64,000 bases of DNA, from NCBI GenBank assembly GCA_018136815.1, contig CM030934.1, positions 5,219,587 to 5,283,586 on the forward strand, written 5' to 3'. A program made the translations under genes and the position numbers. The DNA is from Isochrysis galbana (Eukaryota > Haptophyta > Isochrysidales > Isochrysidaceae). Of the stretch, positions 1 to 11,926 are shown piece by piece; positions within the stretch are counted from its first letter, which is position 1, and each line of letters starts with the position of its first letter. The notes below the pieces were generated by a model. The model saw only the letters and a list, made by a program, of their open reading frames with translations. It had not been told where the DNA came from and searched no databases.

Positions 1-731
1 AATGGAGCAGCAACACCAGTGCCTTGGCCGTCCCCGCGCGCCTCGCCGGGGATGAACGAGTTGTGCGGCAAGGCCCCAGCGGAAGACAGGTCAGCCACCG
101 ACACAGGAACAGCGCCCTCGCCCCGCGTGGGCGCGGCTTGCGCGCCCGCCGCATCGAGTGCCAGCGCAATGAGCGGGACGCCGAGCGCAGCGGCAGACAT
201 GGCAAGCGAATCCAGCATGCGCTCCTGCCCACCAACAAACGTGGTGACGACAATTTTGGGGCGCGCACGCTGCTGCGTGGTGAGGCTCGGCACGAACGCC
301 AAAGCGCGCCGTAGCGCGTTGCATAGCGCACGCCCCGCGACGCACCGTCCCCCTCCAATGAAGCGGAGCATTCGTTTCCGCTCGACGTCCGGCTGCGCCT
401 CGCACTCCCGCGCAAGCGTGCCCGTGAGGGCAGAGCGCGGGTAAGCCGGTGCGGCAGACAGAGTGCCGTCATCCGGCCCAAGCTCTAGGGGCGTGGATAT
501 CACCGCAGTACGTGTGTCCTCCCTCTCCATCTCGATGGTGACCGCCGACTCCTGCGAGCGCGCCGCCACCTCGAACATGAGACCGGTGTTCGAGGCGGCC
601 TCCGGGAGGATGGAGTCGGCGGCAGCGCGGAAGACGGGCGCTGACGGCGCAGGCGAGAGCAGCATCCGCCCGTTGACGAGCAACAACAGGATCAGTCCCG
701 CCGCGCCAAAGAAGTAGAAGAGGCGGCGCAT
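1..731 (-). CDS. Type II membrane protein, putative Golgi glycosyltransferase (3' end cut by window edge)
   Basis: One minus-strand frame stays open from an ATG at 731 to the window edge (243 codons). The N-terminus is a short basic stretch (MRRL) followed by a hydrophobic segment at about residues 5-20 (FYFFGAAGLILLLL), the pattern of a signal anchor for a Golgi type II protein. After a stem of about 130 residues comes KIVVTTFVGGQERMLDSL, then a hydrophobic strand ending in ALALD. That resembles the first beta-alpha-beta unit of nucleotide-diphospho-sugar transferases of the RGXT/PF03407 type, where an acidic residue follows a strand of this kind. The donor sugar and acceptor cannot be inferred because the catalytic DxD region lies outside the window. 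The frame and membrane anchor are seen directly; the family is an inference. A pyrimidine-rich leader lies directly upstream. Confidence 0.6.
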   Translation of the reverse strand, partial: MRRLFYFFGAAGLILLLLVNGRMLLSPAPSAPVFRAAADSILPEAASNTGLMFEVAARSQESAVTIEMEREDTRTAVISTPLELGPDDGTLSAAPAYPRSALTGTLARECEAQPDVERKRMLRFIGGGRCVAGRALCNALRRALAFVPSLTTQQRARPKIVVTTFVGGQERMLDSLAMSAAALGVPLIALALDAAGAQAAPTRGEGAVPVSVADLSSAGALPHNSFIPGEARGDGQGTGVAAP

Positions 732-1110
732 CGGGAGATGGGTAGAGTGGGGAGGGCGGAAGCACAGCGCTGTGGGCGCTTCCGCGGCGAGCGAGCGCGG
801 AGAGGGAGAGAGAGGGCAGACTGAGGGGGGAGCAGAGAGAAAGGAGGAGAGGGAGAAGAAGAAGAAGGAGAAGGGGGCGAGAGAGAGAGCGCGCCAGAGA
901 GAGTTGGGGGAGGGAGAGAGCCGCCGCCCCGAGAAGAGGGGTGGGAAAGAAGCTTAGAAAACGAGACGGAAGCTGAGTAGGGAGAAGCAGAGAGAGTGGA
1001 GAGGGAGAGATAGGAGAGAGAACGAGATGAAGAGAGAGAGAGCGCCGCCACAAGCGGAGTGGGGGAACCCGCAGACCCCTTCGGGCGGCTCTCTCTGACA
1101 GAACTCCATA
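732..1110. repeat. Purine/pyrimidine tract upstream of the 731 start
   Basis: On the plus strand this is almost entirely AG-rich (GAGAGAG, GAAGAAGAAG), so the minus-strand gene starting at 731 has a CT-rich 5' leader. Similar tracts flank most gene starts in this window. Reading frames here are low-complexity and not credible genes. Confidence 0.7.
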
Positions 1111-2349
1111 AGCCAATTTTATTTTATTGTAAAGTATGCATTAGTCCACGATATCCAACGGAGAGGAGAGTCGGTGCTCCATGCCAACCCGCCAGTTGAC
1201 AGTGGAGGGAAGCTGCAGCAGGAGCTGAATGGTGGGTGTTTTACACGGGGGGGGTTCGAGGCGTCTCAACAGTGACCTCCTCCCCCGCCATCTCTTTTGT
1301 TGAGTGACATTGGCATAGTGCGCGAACTCAACTCTCCCCACAAGCCACTCTTGAGATGGGTGTTTCTCCCATCTCTCCCACTAGCTAGCGAGCTAGTGGG
1401 AGAGAGAGAGTGAGAATGAGAGCTTCTTAGGTCCGAGGTAGACACGGGAGACAACGACACAAGGACTCAAAAAGTTAAGGGGCACGGAACCACACAAACT
1501 AAACCAAACAGGGCGAAAACTAACCACACCTGGACGGACGGACAGGCGTCGGTACCAGAGCAATTCGGCAACGCGCAGACATAGACATGCGACAGAGGGG
1601 TCGGCACAACGAGGGCAGACCTCGCTGGGGGAGCTACAACCGATGGACGAGAGAAGACAGAAGACAGTCATGGAACATTTGATGACATCGGGAGAAAGTA
1701 AGAGAAGAGGCGGTATACCAATCGACGAGACCTTGAGGCTAAAAAAATAACCCACAGGTTAGAAGGACATGCGACAGAGGGGTCGGCACAACGAGGGCAG
1801 ACCTCGCTGGGGGAGCTACAACCGATGGACGAGAGAAGACAGAAGACAGTCATGGAACATTTGATGACATCGGGAGAAAGTAAGAGAAGAGGCGGTATAC
1901 CAATCGACGAGACCTTGAGGCTAAAAAAATAACCCACAGGTTAGAAGTAAAAGTCTGTCATCGTATGGAATACGATAGGACAGACACCCTCACCTCGACG
2001 CCACAAGGGACAAGGGGCCAAATTCCAGACGGTGACTAACACCTTCCCCTCCGGGGTGGGAGTTTCGACACTAGTCACAAGGGAGCGGTTCATTGTCCTT
2101 GCACCGGCGATACCTGAACGCTCGACTTAGCCTAAAAACGCGAGGAGCACGCAAGGAGGTAAGCCAGGTGAGGGGCAAGCAGGCAACAAGGGAGGCGACA
2201 AAGGAGGCGAGGGCAAAGAGAGCGAATGGGCGAATGTAGGATCCTGCGACGGTGACGGTGACTAGCCTGCAAGGAGGGGGCATAGAAACTAGAAACGCAA
2301 ACAACTTCTAAAACAAAAAGGTCGGTATCGGTATCGGATGCGACATCCC
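1111..2349. other. Intergenic, containing a tandem duplication
   Basis: No gene is recognisable. The main structure is the 182-bp tandem duplication annotated separately. Short frames occur on both strands but show no domain. Confidence 0.5.
1584..1947 (+). repeat. Perfect 182-bp tandem duplication (two copies)
   Basis: Positions 1584-1765 and 1766-1947 appear identical, starting at GACATGCGACAG and ending at ACAGGTTAGAAG. Each copy has a plus-strand stop-free frame of about 50 codons ending at TAA (about 1750 and 1932) that reads like ordinary charged protein (for example MDERRQKTVMEHLMTSGES). The unit is not a multiple of three, so the copies are not in one frame. It may be a duplicated 3' exon or a piece of a mobile element; I recognise no domain. 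Confidence 0.85.
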
Positions 2350-3105
2350 CGCCAGAGATGCGCTATGAGGCGCTCTGGCTTTGGCAGGATCTTGGGCTTT
2401 CTTGCTCGCCGTGGCGTAGAACGCCACGACGAGGCCCCGTCCTGAGGCTGCCCACGGGTCTCGCCTCATCGATCAGCGCCGGATCTGGCACTGTCAGAGA
2501 GAGGATGAGGATGGCCGCGTAGGGCCAGCCTCAACGCGGAGGCTCGGCTTAGCCACGCGTAACGCGTGGACGTCCGGCCGCGTCGGTGAGCCGATCCTAG
2601 TTCTCGATGCCGAATTCGAGAGAGGGTGAATCCTGCGAGGGGCGGGTCGGGAAGGTCGGGGTGGGGTCTTTGGCAGCCAAGGTAGCCGCGTGCGCGCGCT
2701 ATGAGGAGTTGGGTGGACTGACTTCGCGGGCACGCGGGCACTGACGCCAGAGAGTCAGGTGGCGGTCGGACTGTCGGCAGCCCGACACGGCGCTGCATCG
2801 AGCGGGAATCAATAAATGCCAAATGTAGCTTAGATATATAAAGAAACCAATCCCCCCGCCCCCGCGGGCGCGACCGCAAATTCTTTACGGTTTACGGGTA
2901 AAGGGTAGAGCGGTTTACGCGTGACGGAGGGGGAGGAGAGGGGGGGCGAATCGCACCATTTCTTGGCGAAGAGCTTTTCGTAGTGGTAGGTGGCAGGTGG
3001 CCCCCCCCGAAGGTTTTTTATTGGGCATCGCGCCACGGTCAAAAATGCAGCCCATTCCTTACTAGTAGTTAAAAAGCCCCTTTTGACCGCCCTATGGTAA
3101 CCCGT
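2350..3105 (+). mobile_element. LINE 3' fragment (5'-truncated)
   Basis: This stretch matches the reverse complement of about 51660-52345, the 3' half of the LINE copy at 51.4-53.7 kb. Shared landmarks are the block with GGCAGGATCTTGGGCTTTC, the CGGCAGCCCGACACGGCGCTG block, and the TTCTTGGCGAAGA block with its flanking poly-C and poly-T runs. Relative to the better-preserved copy the element is in plus orientation and lacks its 5' half. Frames are broken, so it is a dead copy. Confidence 0.65.
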
Positions 3106-3716
3106 ACCCGGTACCGAATCGGGGCAAACGTTTAACACCCAAATTAGGCTCCTGTAGTGGGTGGCGGGTGGCTAGTGCTAGTAGCTATGCGTATGCCTGC
3201 TAAAGCCAGAGCCACTTTGTACGCGCCATGGCTGGCGAGCCCGCGGTTGTAATACGGGCGCCATCAAATGGCAGCTCCACAATATGCTCAAACTCCTCTA
3301 GTGGGGAGCTTTACGAGATATGGCAGCTCCACAATATGCTACTTTACTCACTCGTGTTGTTGGCCGGGACGAAGCAAGACGCCCTCCCATCTTCTCAAGC
3401 GCGAGCGTGCACTCGCATCTTTCTTGCACCAACGCGCATGCCACTCGGTGACGATCGGTCATTCAAGTATCGGCTAGTCTCCAACCAGCTGCTCGCTCAC
3501 AGCCGGCGAACAGAATGAGGCACACAACCAAATCTCTTCCCGCCACGACTAAGGTGTTGCATGGCAACTTATGGATTTCGCTCTGTTCGATCGGGTGGAA
3601 CCAGTACGCGATCAACTTCCGGGCACCCTCCATTAGCACTACCGTTGTTCGGCTGCTCACTTCCCCTGGCGATGACACGCACGGTGGCCTGTGATGTGCG
3701 CCGCTCTGACCCCTCA
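3106..3716. other. Intergenic, downstream of Nup93
   Basis: There is no recognisable gene. A short direct repeat of ATGGCAGCTCCACAATATGCT occurs near 3269 and 3321. The remainder is the 3' flank of the minus-strand Nup93 gene. Confidence 0.5.
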
Positions 3717-6700
3717 TCATGTCATGTCGGCAAGGTAGCCAGCAATGCGCTGCGCGGCTTGTGCGGGCATACGCATTTGACCGAGTACGCCTGCTGCCAG
3801 CCAAAGCGCACTGCCACCAAACGACAACAGCGCTTCGGCCTGCGCACGAACACGTTCGAGGTCCGCAAGGCTGCCGGCGCCACCGGCTGTGCTTATGCGT
3901 GAGTCACGCAGCGAAACGTAGCGAGCGTGAAGAAGTTCGACCGAGAGCTCAATGAGCGCAGGATACGCGCGCTGAGCAGAGAGGGTGGGCGGCGGCAGGA
4001 GGGGGGGGGGGCAGCCAAGTTAGCAATGTAGCACTCGCGACACAGGGAGGGGCTCAAGCAAGAGAGAGCCAACTGGTGGAGCCAGCTTGCACTCCGACGT
4101 CTAGAGATGGGGGGCCACCCCTATCGTGCTGGGCCGTGCTCACCTGGATGCACCGCGGCGCAAGACGAAATTCAGCGCTGGCGTCTTCCACCATTGCCGG
4201 CGATGAGGGGAGGAGACCCGCTTCGCAGATGCGTTCAAGCTCAGCTAGCAGAGTCGAGAGTGACGGCGACGCTGCGGCCGAGGACGGCGTGGCAGAGGGC
4301 GCAAAGCCCCGCCGTGCTGCCTCACGCCATGCGATGGCTCCGTCGACGAGCTGCGAGATTTGGATCAGGCTAGCTAAGGCGCTGCCGTGACGCGAGGCTG
4401 CGGCAGGGTCGCCGGCGTTCCACTCCGTGAGAAAGGCGGCCGCGTCGGATCGCAGCTTGGCGGTGCGCTCCGCGGTAGTGGTTGGCGTTTCCTCATCGGT
4501 GAGGCGGAGGTGTGAGGGAGAGTCCGTTGCAGCAGCGCCGCTTGCAGCGACTGCATTAGATAGCTCATCGGCGAGCATGGACGCGAGGGTGGTGAACTCC
4601 CTCGCCTGGTAGAGGAGGCGCGCAGCTTGCGACACACGGCCACGGCTGGCGAGGCGATCAGCTGACTCAGAGACGAGGGCACGGTAGGTAGCTGGGTCGA
4701 TAAAGTCGAGTGCCGGCGAGGGCGCGAGGGCGTCGGCTGCGTGGCCCGAGTCGAGCAGGAGGGACGACGCTAGCTGCAGGCGGGTGGGTGTATCTAGACG
4801 GAGCAACCACAAGTAGCCAAGGGCGGCACGCGCCGCAGTAGTGGACTCGTTCGCCCAACCTGAGACATGACGGTTCACGAGATGGGAGAGCAGCAGGCGC
4901 GGCTGTGCTGTTGTCGTGTGGAGGAAGGTGCCGTCCGCAGTGGAGGCCTTGGGCTCGTCCTCAGAAGGGACGTGGACCGCGACGAGGCCCTCGTGGTGCA
5001 ACGCCAGCCCCATGTGCACTGCCTGCGAACCGTGGGCAAGGGAGCACGGGTTGGGCGGAGTGGTGGTGCATGCGCCTCGCACACTTCCGCACGGGCTGGG
5101 GAGGCGCTGGCTTCCTCTGGCTGAGGCAGCACCTCCGGAGCGAGGTCCGGAATGGATGCGAGGAAGGCGAGCGCGTGTTCGAACTGTAGCGAGTGGAACA
5201 GCACGCTCGCGTAGAGGAGTGGCGTGCGGCCTGCGCCGTTGAAATGCGCCTCGCCATAGTAGTCGCGTAGCAGACTTTGGAGTGCGCCGAGCGCGTCATG
5301 CACGGCGAATGCAGATCCGCCAGGGGTCCTTGGGGACGACGTTAAGTCTGAAGCGACAGAAAGCTGTGCGAGCACCATGGAGAGCTTGTGCCAGAGCCAG
5401 TCCTCAACAGTCCGTTGACGTTCCTGTGGCAGCGAGGGTTGGGTCAGATTGGCGAAGATGGCAGAACGCAGGTGCGCGCTCAGCTCCCTGAAAATCCTGA
5501 TCACCTAGGCTGGCCATGCCAAGACGGCTCGCTTGCCGGAGTCTACTGTACCACGCAAGCTGTGTGACTCGCCCGTTCCCCGCTCACTCGGGCGCTCCGT
5601 ACCGGCACGAGTTCGTTCAAGGTAGCTTGAGGCTCGGGCGCCGCAAGACACGAGTAGACTAAGCGCAGATGCGGTTCCATCGTGGACGCACCACGCCAGT
5701 ACTCCTCCTGCGCAGCCGCGACGGCGCGCGACGGCCGGTTGTTGCCAGCCTCGACCTCGCAGCGATAGGAGAGGAGCGCCAACAGAGCAGGCGGCACGGA
5801 CCCCGCGGGGGCTGCGCGCGCCACACGCAAGGCGGCCTCAAAGTCGGCGCACCGAAGACACCAATAGATAAGTGGCCACAGTGGAGCGTCACGCGCCGCT
5901 CCTGGCAGCGTCAGGCGCAGCCCGCCATCACTGCTGTCCAGCGCCCGTGCCTCAATGCGCAGCGCCGCAGCGGCGTCGTACTCGGTGCCGGGCTCGCCGC
6001 CCCGACGTGCCTCCTCTGCTGCAGTGGCCACATCGCTCCGCAGCTTTTCCTGCGCCTGCGTGCCAAGTGAACGAAGTGCACCGCGAAGGAGCGCTGAGCG
6101 CAACGGCTGTGATCCTGAACAGTAGACGCCCTCGCTGACAGAAACGGCGCCCGATCCGCCGTGTGGGCGAAGGATGGGCGCAGCTGTCTCGACCATCGCC
6201 GTCATCAACTTCCAGATACCCACAAGCTGGAGTGTAGCCGAATCGAGCGCGCCGGACGCGCCGCCAGAGGCCGCCGCCACCAGCCTAGGAAGCAGGTGGA
6301 AGCCCGCGGCGCTGGCGCCGCCTGAGGGCATGTGCGAGGGGCTCGTGCTGCCGCTGCGGAGCGAAAGCAGCTCGGCCAGCACGGCGCCGTAGGCGAGCTG
6401 ACGCGGGCTGCGCGTGCGAGAACGCACAGGCGCTGCGGCGTTGGTCGTGGACTGCGTGACTGCGGTCGCCACCGCGGGAGGGCCAGATGGTGCAGCTGGG
6501 ATGGAACACAGCTCCTCGAGCAGACGCGACTTGGTCGCCTGCCACGAGGAGCAGAATTCGGCCCAGTACGCGCGCTCGTACTCGTGGTTGACGTGCTCGC
6601 CGGTGCGCCGCACTGCGTCGTTCAAAATCCTGAGGTGCTCTCGCTTGAGCAGCTCATCGACATCGCCCTCCCACTCGTCAGCACCTTCAGCACTCGCTCC

Positions 6701-6997
6701 CGCCGATCCAGCAAGCGCGCCGTATGGCCCCTCGAGCCCAAAATCGAAAGTTGCCGGGTCGAGCCCGTCGGCGTCAATGCCATGCACAGCCAGGAAGTGG
6801 TACGTCTCTGCGGTCGCTGCGGGCGCCCGCGCGGCCGCGTCGACGAGGGCATGAGTCTCCTGCTCGATCTGCGCGAGTGAGCGCGAGATGGGCGGAAGCT
6901 GGTGCGACTCGTCGTGGATCGCCGCCTGCAGCGCGCGCGCGCCCTGCATCAAGTCGAGGCTTCCGCCGCCCGGCGGGCCATCGAAGAAGAAGGCCAT
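3717..6997 (-). CDS. NUP93: Nucleoporin Nup93 (Nic96 family), four exons
   Basis: Exons are 6997-5603, 5504-5085, 5022-4144 and 3971-3717, giving 982 residues; animal and plant Nup93 proteins are about 820-860. All introns are GT-AG and phase 0 (98, 62 and 172 nt). Nup93 is a scaffold subunit of the nuclear pore inner ring. Family hallmarks in order are FLAVHGIDADGLD (near residue 70), LWPLIYWCLRCADFEAALRV, LLSYRCEVEAGNNR, RTVEDWLWHKL, PLLYASVLFHSLQFEHALAFL, AVHMGLALHHEG (formed by exon joining), and a C-terminal helical stretch YPALIELSVELLHARYVSL with RAQAEALLSFGG. The last exon is easily missed because exon 3 reads through to a stop at 4054. Its donor (CAG before GTGAGC) and acceptor (TGCTCAG) keep frame and restore the conserved C-terminus. 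The start is the first ATG (MAFFFDGPPGG). Exon borders are my prediction. Confidence 0.9.
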
Positions 6998-7019
6998 CGC
7001 GCGCTCTCGCTCTTCCGCC

Positions 7020-7260
7020 CTGCCCTGGCTCCTTCCCCCCGCCCAGCCCCGTCTTCCCTCTCCCCCCCCGCCTCTCCTCCCTCCCCCGGTCTTCCCCCGC
7101 CCCCCGCCCCCCCTGCCCCCGTCTCTCTCTCTCCCCCCCCCCCCCCCCTCTCTCTCCCTCCCTCTCCCTCTCTCTACTCTACTCCCTCTCTCCCTGTCTC
7201 TCTCTCCCTCTCCCTCCCTCTCTCCCTTCCCTATCGCCCCGCCCCCTCCCCTTCATCCCT
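7020..7260. repeat. C/CT-rich tract upstream of Nup93
   Basis: The plus strand is nearly all C and T (runs of CCCC and CTCTCTC), so the sense strand of the minus-oriented Nup93 gene is purine-rich here. Low-complexity frames through it are not genes. Confidence 0.8.
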
Positions 7261-7404
7261 CTCTTCCCGCGCAGGGGCGGTGCCCCCTCCCCCCCGCGCG
7301 CGCTCCGCCTCCGCCTCCCGCCCCTCGGCCCCCTGGCGCGCGCTGGCAGGCCGGTTTGACCGCGGAAGAGGCCGTCGCCGCAGGGAAAACAGTGGGGGGG
7401 GGGT

Positions 7405-7487
7405 CCAAAAACAGTGATAAAACAGCCTGTTTTTGGTATTCATAGAAAAACAGAGAAAAACAGTACCAAAAACAGTACCAGGATAGG
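7405..7487. repeat. Inverted-repeat cluster with CCAAAAACAG core
   Basis: CCAAAAACAG at 7408 is followed by CTGTTTTTGG about 12 nt later, forming a 10-bp hairpin. Further copies (ACAGTACCAAAAACAGTACC) follow. The layout resembles the sub-terminal repeats of the TATTTGG elements elsewhere in the window, but no terminal repeats or target duplication were found here. Confidence 0.5.
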
Positions 7488-8489
7488 GGGGGGGGGGCAC
7501 CCTTCTCCGCGACTCGCGAGTAGCGAGCGCGTCGCGCTGCCCCCCTCTCTCCGGTATCTCGCTCTCTCTGCCCTCTTGGCTCTTGGCCACTGCCATGCAA
7601 CCCAACCCCAACCCCAACCGTGCCTCTCGCCTCTCGCGCCGCGCTTGCGCTTGCTGCCCGCATCGCCACTCGCCACCGCCGTCTCCGCCGTCGACGGTGT
7701 CGACGCCGCCCTACGTACACGTGCGAACCGAACCAAGGTCCAAGGTGAGCGGCGCGACACCGTGGGGGGTCTGGGGCCCAAAGGGCACCGGATATGTGCT
7801 AGTTAGTTACACCTATCCGGTCACCATCACCATATCCAAAAATCTCGCGATGAATCCTCAATCTTTACTTGTTACTTGTTACTTGTTCAATTTTCGCCCT
7901 TAGATCTTAGAAGTTAAAAAAGCTGTTTGACCGCCCTTTGTCCTGGCAGCCTCAACAACTTCCATACCCGTAAAAAAAAACATTCTTGAAGATGCCCGCT
8001 AAGCTACTAGTGATGCGCTCTCTCCCGCGCTCCCGCTACCGTCGCCATCGCCTATACCTCTACCTCTGCACCCCCGCCCGCTCCCCCCCTCGTTCCTTTT
8101 TCTTCGGTTTTGGGGGGTCGGCCCATGTACACTACTTTGGGCCTAGCGCTTGGGGGAGGGGAGGGGCAGGCTTCTTGCATTTGTATTCGTCTGTCTCGGG
8201 TCCATCTCATCCCCGTGTGGGGGCCAGGCCTTTCGGCCTTCCCCATCCAACTTCCATACCCGTAATGGAGTGCCTTGGGTGGGGGCCTAGGCAGCCAGAG
8301 TGAAGAAATACCGGAGGGAAGGACAATGGTGCTAGGTGCTAGGAGTTGGCTACACGCGGCGTACTATGTATGCAATCTATTAGAGTATGGATGAAGCTTC
8401 ACTCGACCGTTGGAAAGACCGCAAGACCGCCGATCTCGCTCCCATACTCCTCGCAACTGCCCCCTCTCCTCTCCTCACCCTTCCGGTAT
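7488..8489. other. Intergenic between Nup93 and the CLASP-like gene
   Basis: No gene is seen. Positions 7845-7945 match the reverse complement of about 23524-23605 (shared GAAGTTAAAA and TTTGACCGCC). CAACTTCCATACCCGTAA occurs twice, at about 7956 and 8248. Positions 7760-7790 (GGGGCCCAAAGGGCACC) recur at about 42590. These are remnants of dispersed repeats. Confidence 0.45.
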
Positions 8490-8790
8490 TCTCTTCGCCC
8501 CCCCCCCCCCCCCCCCCCCCGCGCGCGCGTCTCCCTCGTGCCGGCCGGGCCGAGAGAGCGGATTCGAATCGCTCTCCGACTCCACCCCGACGCCACACCG
8601 CTCCTCCTCCCTCTCTCTCTCTCTCTGCCTCTCTCTCTCTCGCTCGCTGTCTCTTCTCTCTTTCCTCTCCCTCTCTTCTCTCTCTTTCCTCTCTCTCTTT
8701 CCCTCCCTCCCTCCCTCCCTCCCTCTCTCCCTCTCTCCCTCTGTCTCTCCCTCTCTCTCTCTTTCTCTCTCCTCCCCCCCTTGTCTCTCC
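8490..8790 (+). repeat. Pyrimidine tract upstream of the CLASP-like gene
   Basis: A poly-C run near 8496-8520 is followed by about 200 nt of CTCTCTC and CCCTCCCT sequence ending about 100 nt before the ATG at 8891. It is probably promoter or 5' leader. The long Ser/Pro/Leu or Arg/Glu frames through it are artefacts of low complexity. Confidence 0.75.
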
Positions 8791-8890
8791 CGTCTCGCGG
8801 CGGAGCCCCGTCTCGTGCTCTCTTCCCCCCATCCACCGGCACTCACCGCTCCCCAATCGCCGGCAGACTTACGACCCCAGAGACGGGATC

Positions 8891-11741
8891 ATGGTCGTCT
8901 CGCACAGTCCGGGAAGGGGTCTCCGCTCGCTACAGCTCGCTAACAAGGAGAACGGTGGGCTCTCGAGGCTCGGGCCCGCGCGAAGGACGCGCAACGCCTG
9001 CGCGCTCGCCAATGTGGAGAACAACGAGCCGCAGTTGCACGGCAAGCCGGTCACGCGCAGCGCTTCTCGCTTCAATCCTATGAAGAGGTCGACCGGCGAA
9101 GAGAAGGCTAGCACGAAGCCCAACAAGAGCGCCGTTCCAGGCTACATGCGTGCCACGTGCAGCAGGTGTGTTCCATGCGCAATCCAGAGAGATGGCGATC
9201 GCCCCGTGACGGTTGTGCTGGCAGAGCGCTGCGTGGTGCCTTGTAAGCTCACCCCCAACACACACCCAATGCCCACCCTCGCCATCCGCTCACAGCGCCG
9301 TGCGCAAAGACGTCGTTGACGTGCCCTCAAAGCGCCGGCCTATCGAGAAGCATGCTGATGAACCTGTCCAGTTGGATGCTACGCCACCCAAGCCGTTGCT
9401 GTCCAGCACCTTCGTCAACCTGCAGAACGCCGACGGTTCTAGGGAACCACCTACTGAAGTGGTTCCCAACGCAGCTATTGCTCCCATGCTCATCGATCTG
9501 GGGGATTCGAATGTGCCCTCAGCATCTGTGGCCGCTACAGCCCTCGATGTGGCATCAGCCTTGAAGCAGGCTCGCCCCCGTGTTGATCTGCATAATCCCT
9601 ACGGCAACACGACCAAGTGCCCGTTTTCGCCACCGGCGGTAACCGCCGATACCTTTGCAAGATCACCTGCGAGCAATAACCTCGTCAACGACGCGGTGTC
9701 TCCACTGATTAACTTCACACCAGCACCATGCGCACGTATGCTTGAGGTGGTCCCAAAGAGGCAATGGGCTGCAGCATCACAGATGCAGGTCGCTCGACCC
9801 GCACCCCCATCACCAAACGAGTCGCACGAGAGTGAAAAGCCAGCCCCGAGATCCCCGCACAGGACGCCCATCGGCCGATCTGCGCGTGGCGACCACTCTC
9901 GTCAGATGGAGAAGGCGAACCGACCTCCAAGCCGTGCAAGTGCACGGCGTGCCTCCGTGTCTCCAGGAGCCCGTCTCATAGGAGTGACGAAGGGCTTCTT
10001 GGCGTCAGGCGCCTCCTCGCCTCCCTCTCATTTGGCCTCCTTCCTCGCTTCTGCCGCATCCGCAAGCTCGTCCGCTGCAGCTGTCGAAGGCGGTGCGTTT
10101 GTACACGTCCAGCCCATCCCTCTATCACTCGGAGAAACACCTCATAGTGACCCGTCGTGCAAGCCCATCGCAAAGTCCCCGATGCGAGTCCCTCTCAGTC
10201 TACTCACTGGCTCGCCGATGCTACAGCCAAAGGGACTGGCCGGTACTCCGCAGCGTGGAATAGCACCCTCACCGCGCAACCCCGGTGGCAAGTCCGTAAG
10301 GGTGCTCGAGGATCAGGCAGCCACATGCGAACTGAATGAGCACGAGCATAGTTCGCATGCGTTGCCTTCCCCTCTGCAACACGAAAAGAAACCAGGGGCT
10401 CTGACACCTAAGCGGCGATCCGCGCGTCTCTCCTCCACGCCCCTCGCTCTTCAAGATCCGTCCATTGTGACCACCGCGTTTTCGAGTCTGCAGGACGAGG
10501 TTGCAGTATGGAATTCTCCGAAAGTTGGCGTTCTCATAGACTTTTCGGAAGATGATGGAGTCACCATGCCAGCTGCTCTAGGAGTAGCGCAGTGCAACTC
10601 GAGCGAGCTTGAGGTGATAGCAGGGTCAATGGGGTTTGAGCACAGTCACAACAGTATGCTGTCTCCTGTGCATCTGGCTTGTGGTGCCGGCGCGGTTCAC
10701 TCTTCTGACGTACAGAGTCCAAGCCCAAGAAGTGGGCTCCAACCGTTCATCTCAGGCGAAATGGTGCTCCGCTCTCCTGCGGCGACCTCAATCATGGCAT
10801 CGGTAGGGCATCATGAATCCCAAGTCGATGAGACAGCACGATTTCTACCGCCCCGTCGCTCCATCTCGCAGTCACCTGAGCCCGTGAAGGGCGGGTCCTC
10901 AGCTGTTTCTAGGGCCGTGCTCATCCGATCCAAGCAGAAACCCTCCTCCGCAAATAAGCAAGATTCTTCGCGCACGGGCTTGCGCATGGCCACCCTCGCT
11001 GCGCCATCTGCCCACCGTATTTCAGGCGAAGTATGCAAGACCATCCCTGAGGCCTGTGAACTGCTCGACGGTGTCGGGGAGGAGAGGCAGTGGGAGCGGC
11101 GTGTCGCCGCAATCCGTTCGCTTCCTCGACTTCTTGAGGAAGCCAATGTGTCGGCCGAGAAGAAGGTGTTGGCCGGCCATCCGTCCCCGCTCGATGCTGC
11201 GCTTAAGGCATTGGGTAAGCCCCTGGCCATCCAGCTGGCAGACCTGCGCTCCACCGTGGTTTCAACACTTTGTACCACGCTCGTGACATTGGCAGCGTCA
11301 CACGGTGCGGCACTGGCTCCGCTGGTGCCCATGATACTGCCAGTATTGCTACGTAATCATTGCGTCTCGAAAGCGCCCATCTCAAAGCCAAGCGTCGAGG
11401 CAGCAGCCGCGCTTGTTTCGGCTGCTCCGTCGGTTGAGGCTATGAACGTGCTACTCAACACAGTTAGCTCCCCACATCACCAGACTCGCCGAGGTGTAGC
11501 TGAGCTCAATGGCAAGCTGTGCGCGTCGGGCTTAGAGCTCAACCATTCACAGGGGGTTGCGCTCGCCAACGCGACGTTGGCACTTGTCACCGACGGGGAT
11601 ACCACTGTGCGAACAGCGGCAGCCATTTCATTCTGGGCGCTCCGAGCACGTTTTGCCGCAGAGGCGGACTCTATTCTATCGAAGGTCCAGAAGCCGCAGC
11701 AAAAGTTGATTGAAAGGCACAAGCCTTCAAGTGCGCACTAG
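8891..11741 (+). CDS. CLASP-like microtubule protein with a C-terminal TOG/HEAT region
   Basis: Exons 8891-9165 and 9296-11741 (130-nt GT-AG intron, phase 2) encode 906 residues. Residues 1 to about 670 are Ser/Pro-rich and predicted disordered, with many SP and TP sites (RSISQSPEP, TPKRRSARLSSTP). From about residue 675 a helical repeat region begins with a charged helix holding RQWERRVAAIRSLPRLLEE, followed by LRSTVVSTLCTTLVTLAASHG and LVPMILPVLLRN. That order matches the CLASP_N/TOG fold, which binds tubulin or the microtubule lattice in CLASP/Stu1 proteins. Unlike animal CLASPs the TOG-like part is C-terminal and single. The start is the first ATG after the pyrimidine tract and is followed by an uninterrupted frame. 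Placement in the CLASP family is inferred from fold-level resemblance. Confidence 0.75.
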
Positions 11742-11845
11742 TACTGAGGCCATCTGATACTGCATGCTCCATAGAATGCTTTGCAAGCAAGACTGCCGAA
11801 GTGCCGGTCCATGTTGTGCTTCAAATCTTCCTGCTTGGGCGTGCA

Positions 11846-11871
11846 CACACACGCACACGCGCGCGCGCGCG

Positions 11872-11926
<55 letters not shown>

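Noticed and set aside
2466-2879. 137-codon minus ORF
   Set aside because: It lies in the LINE 3' fragment and runs opposite to the element; its similarity to 51860-52159 reflects shared repeat DNA, not a gene.
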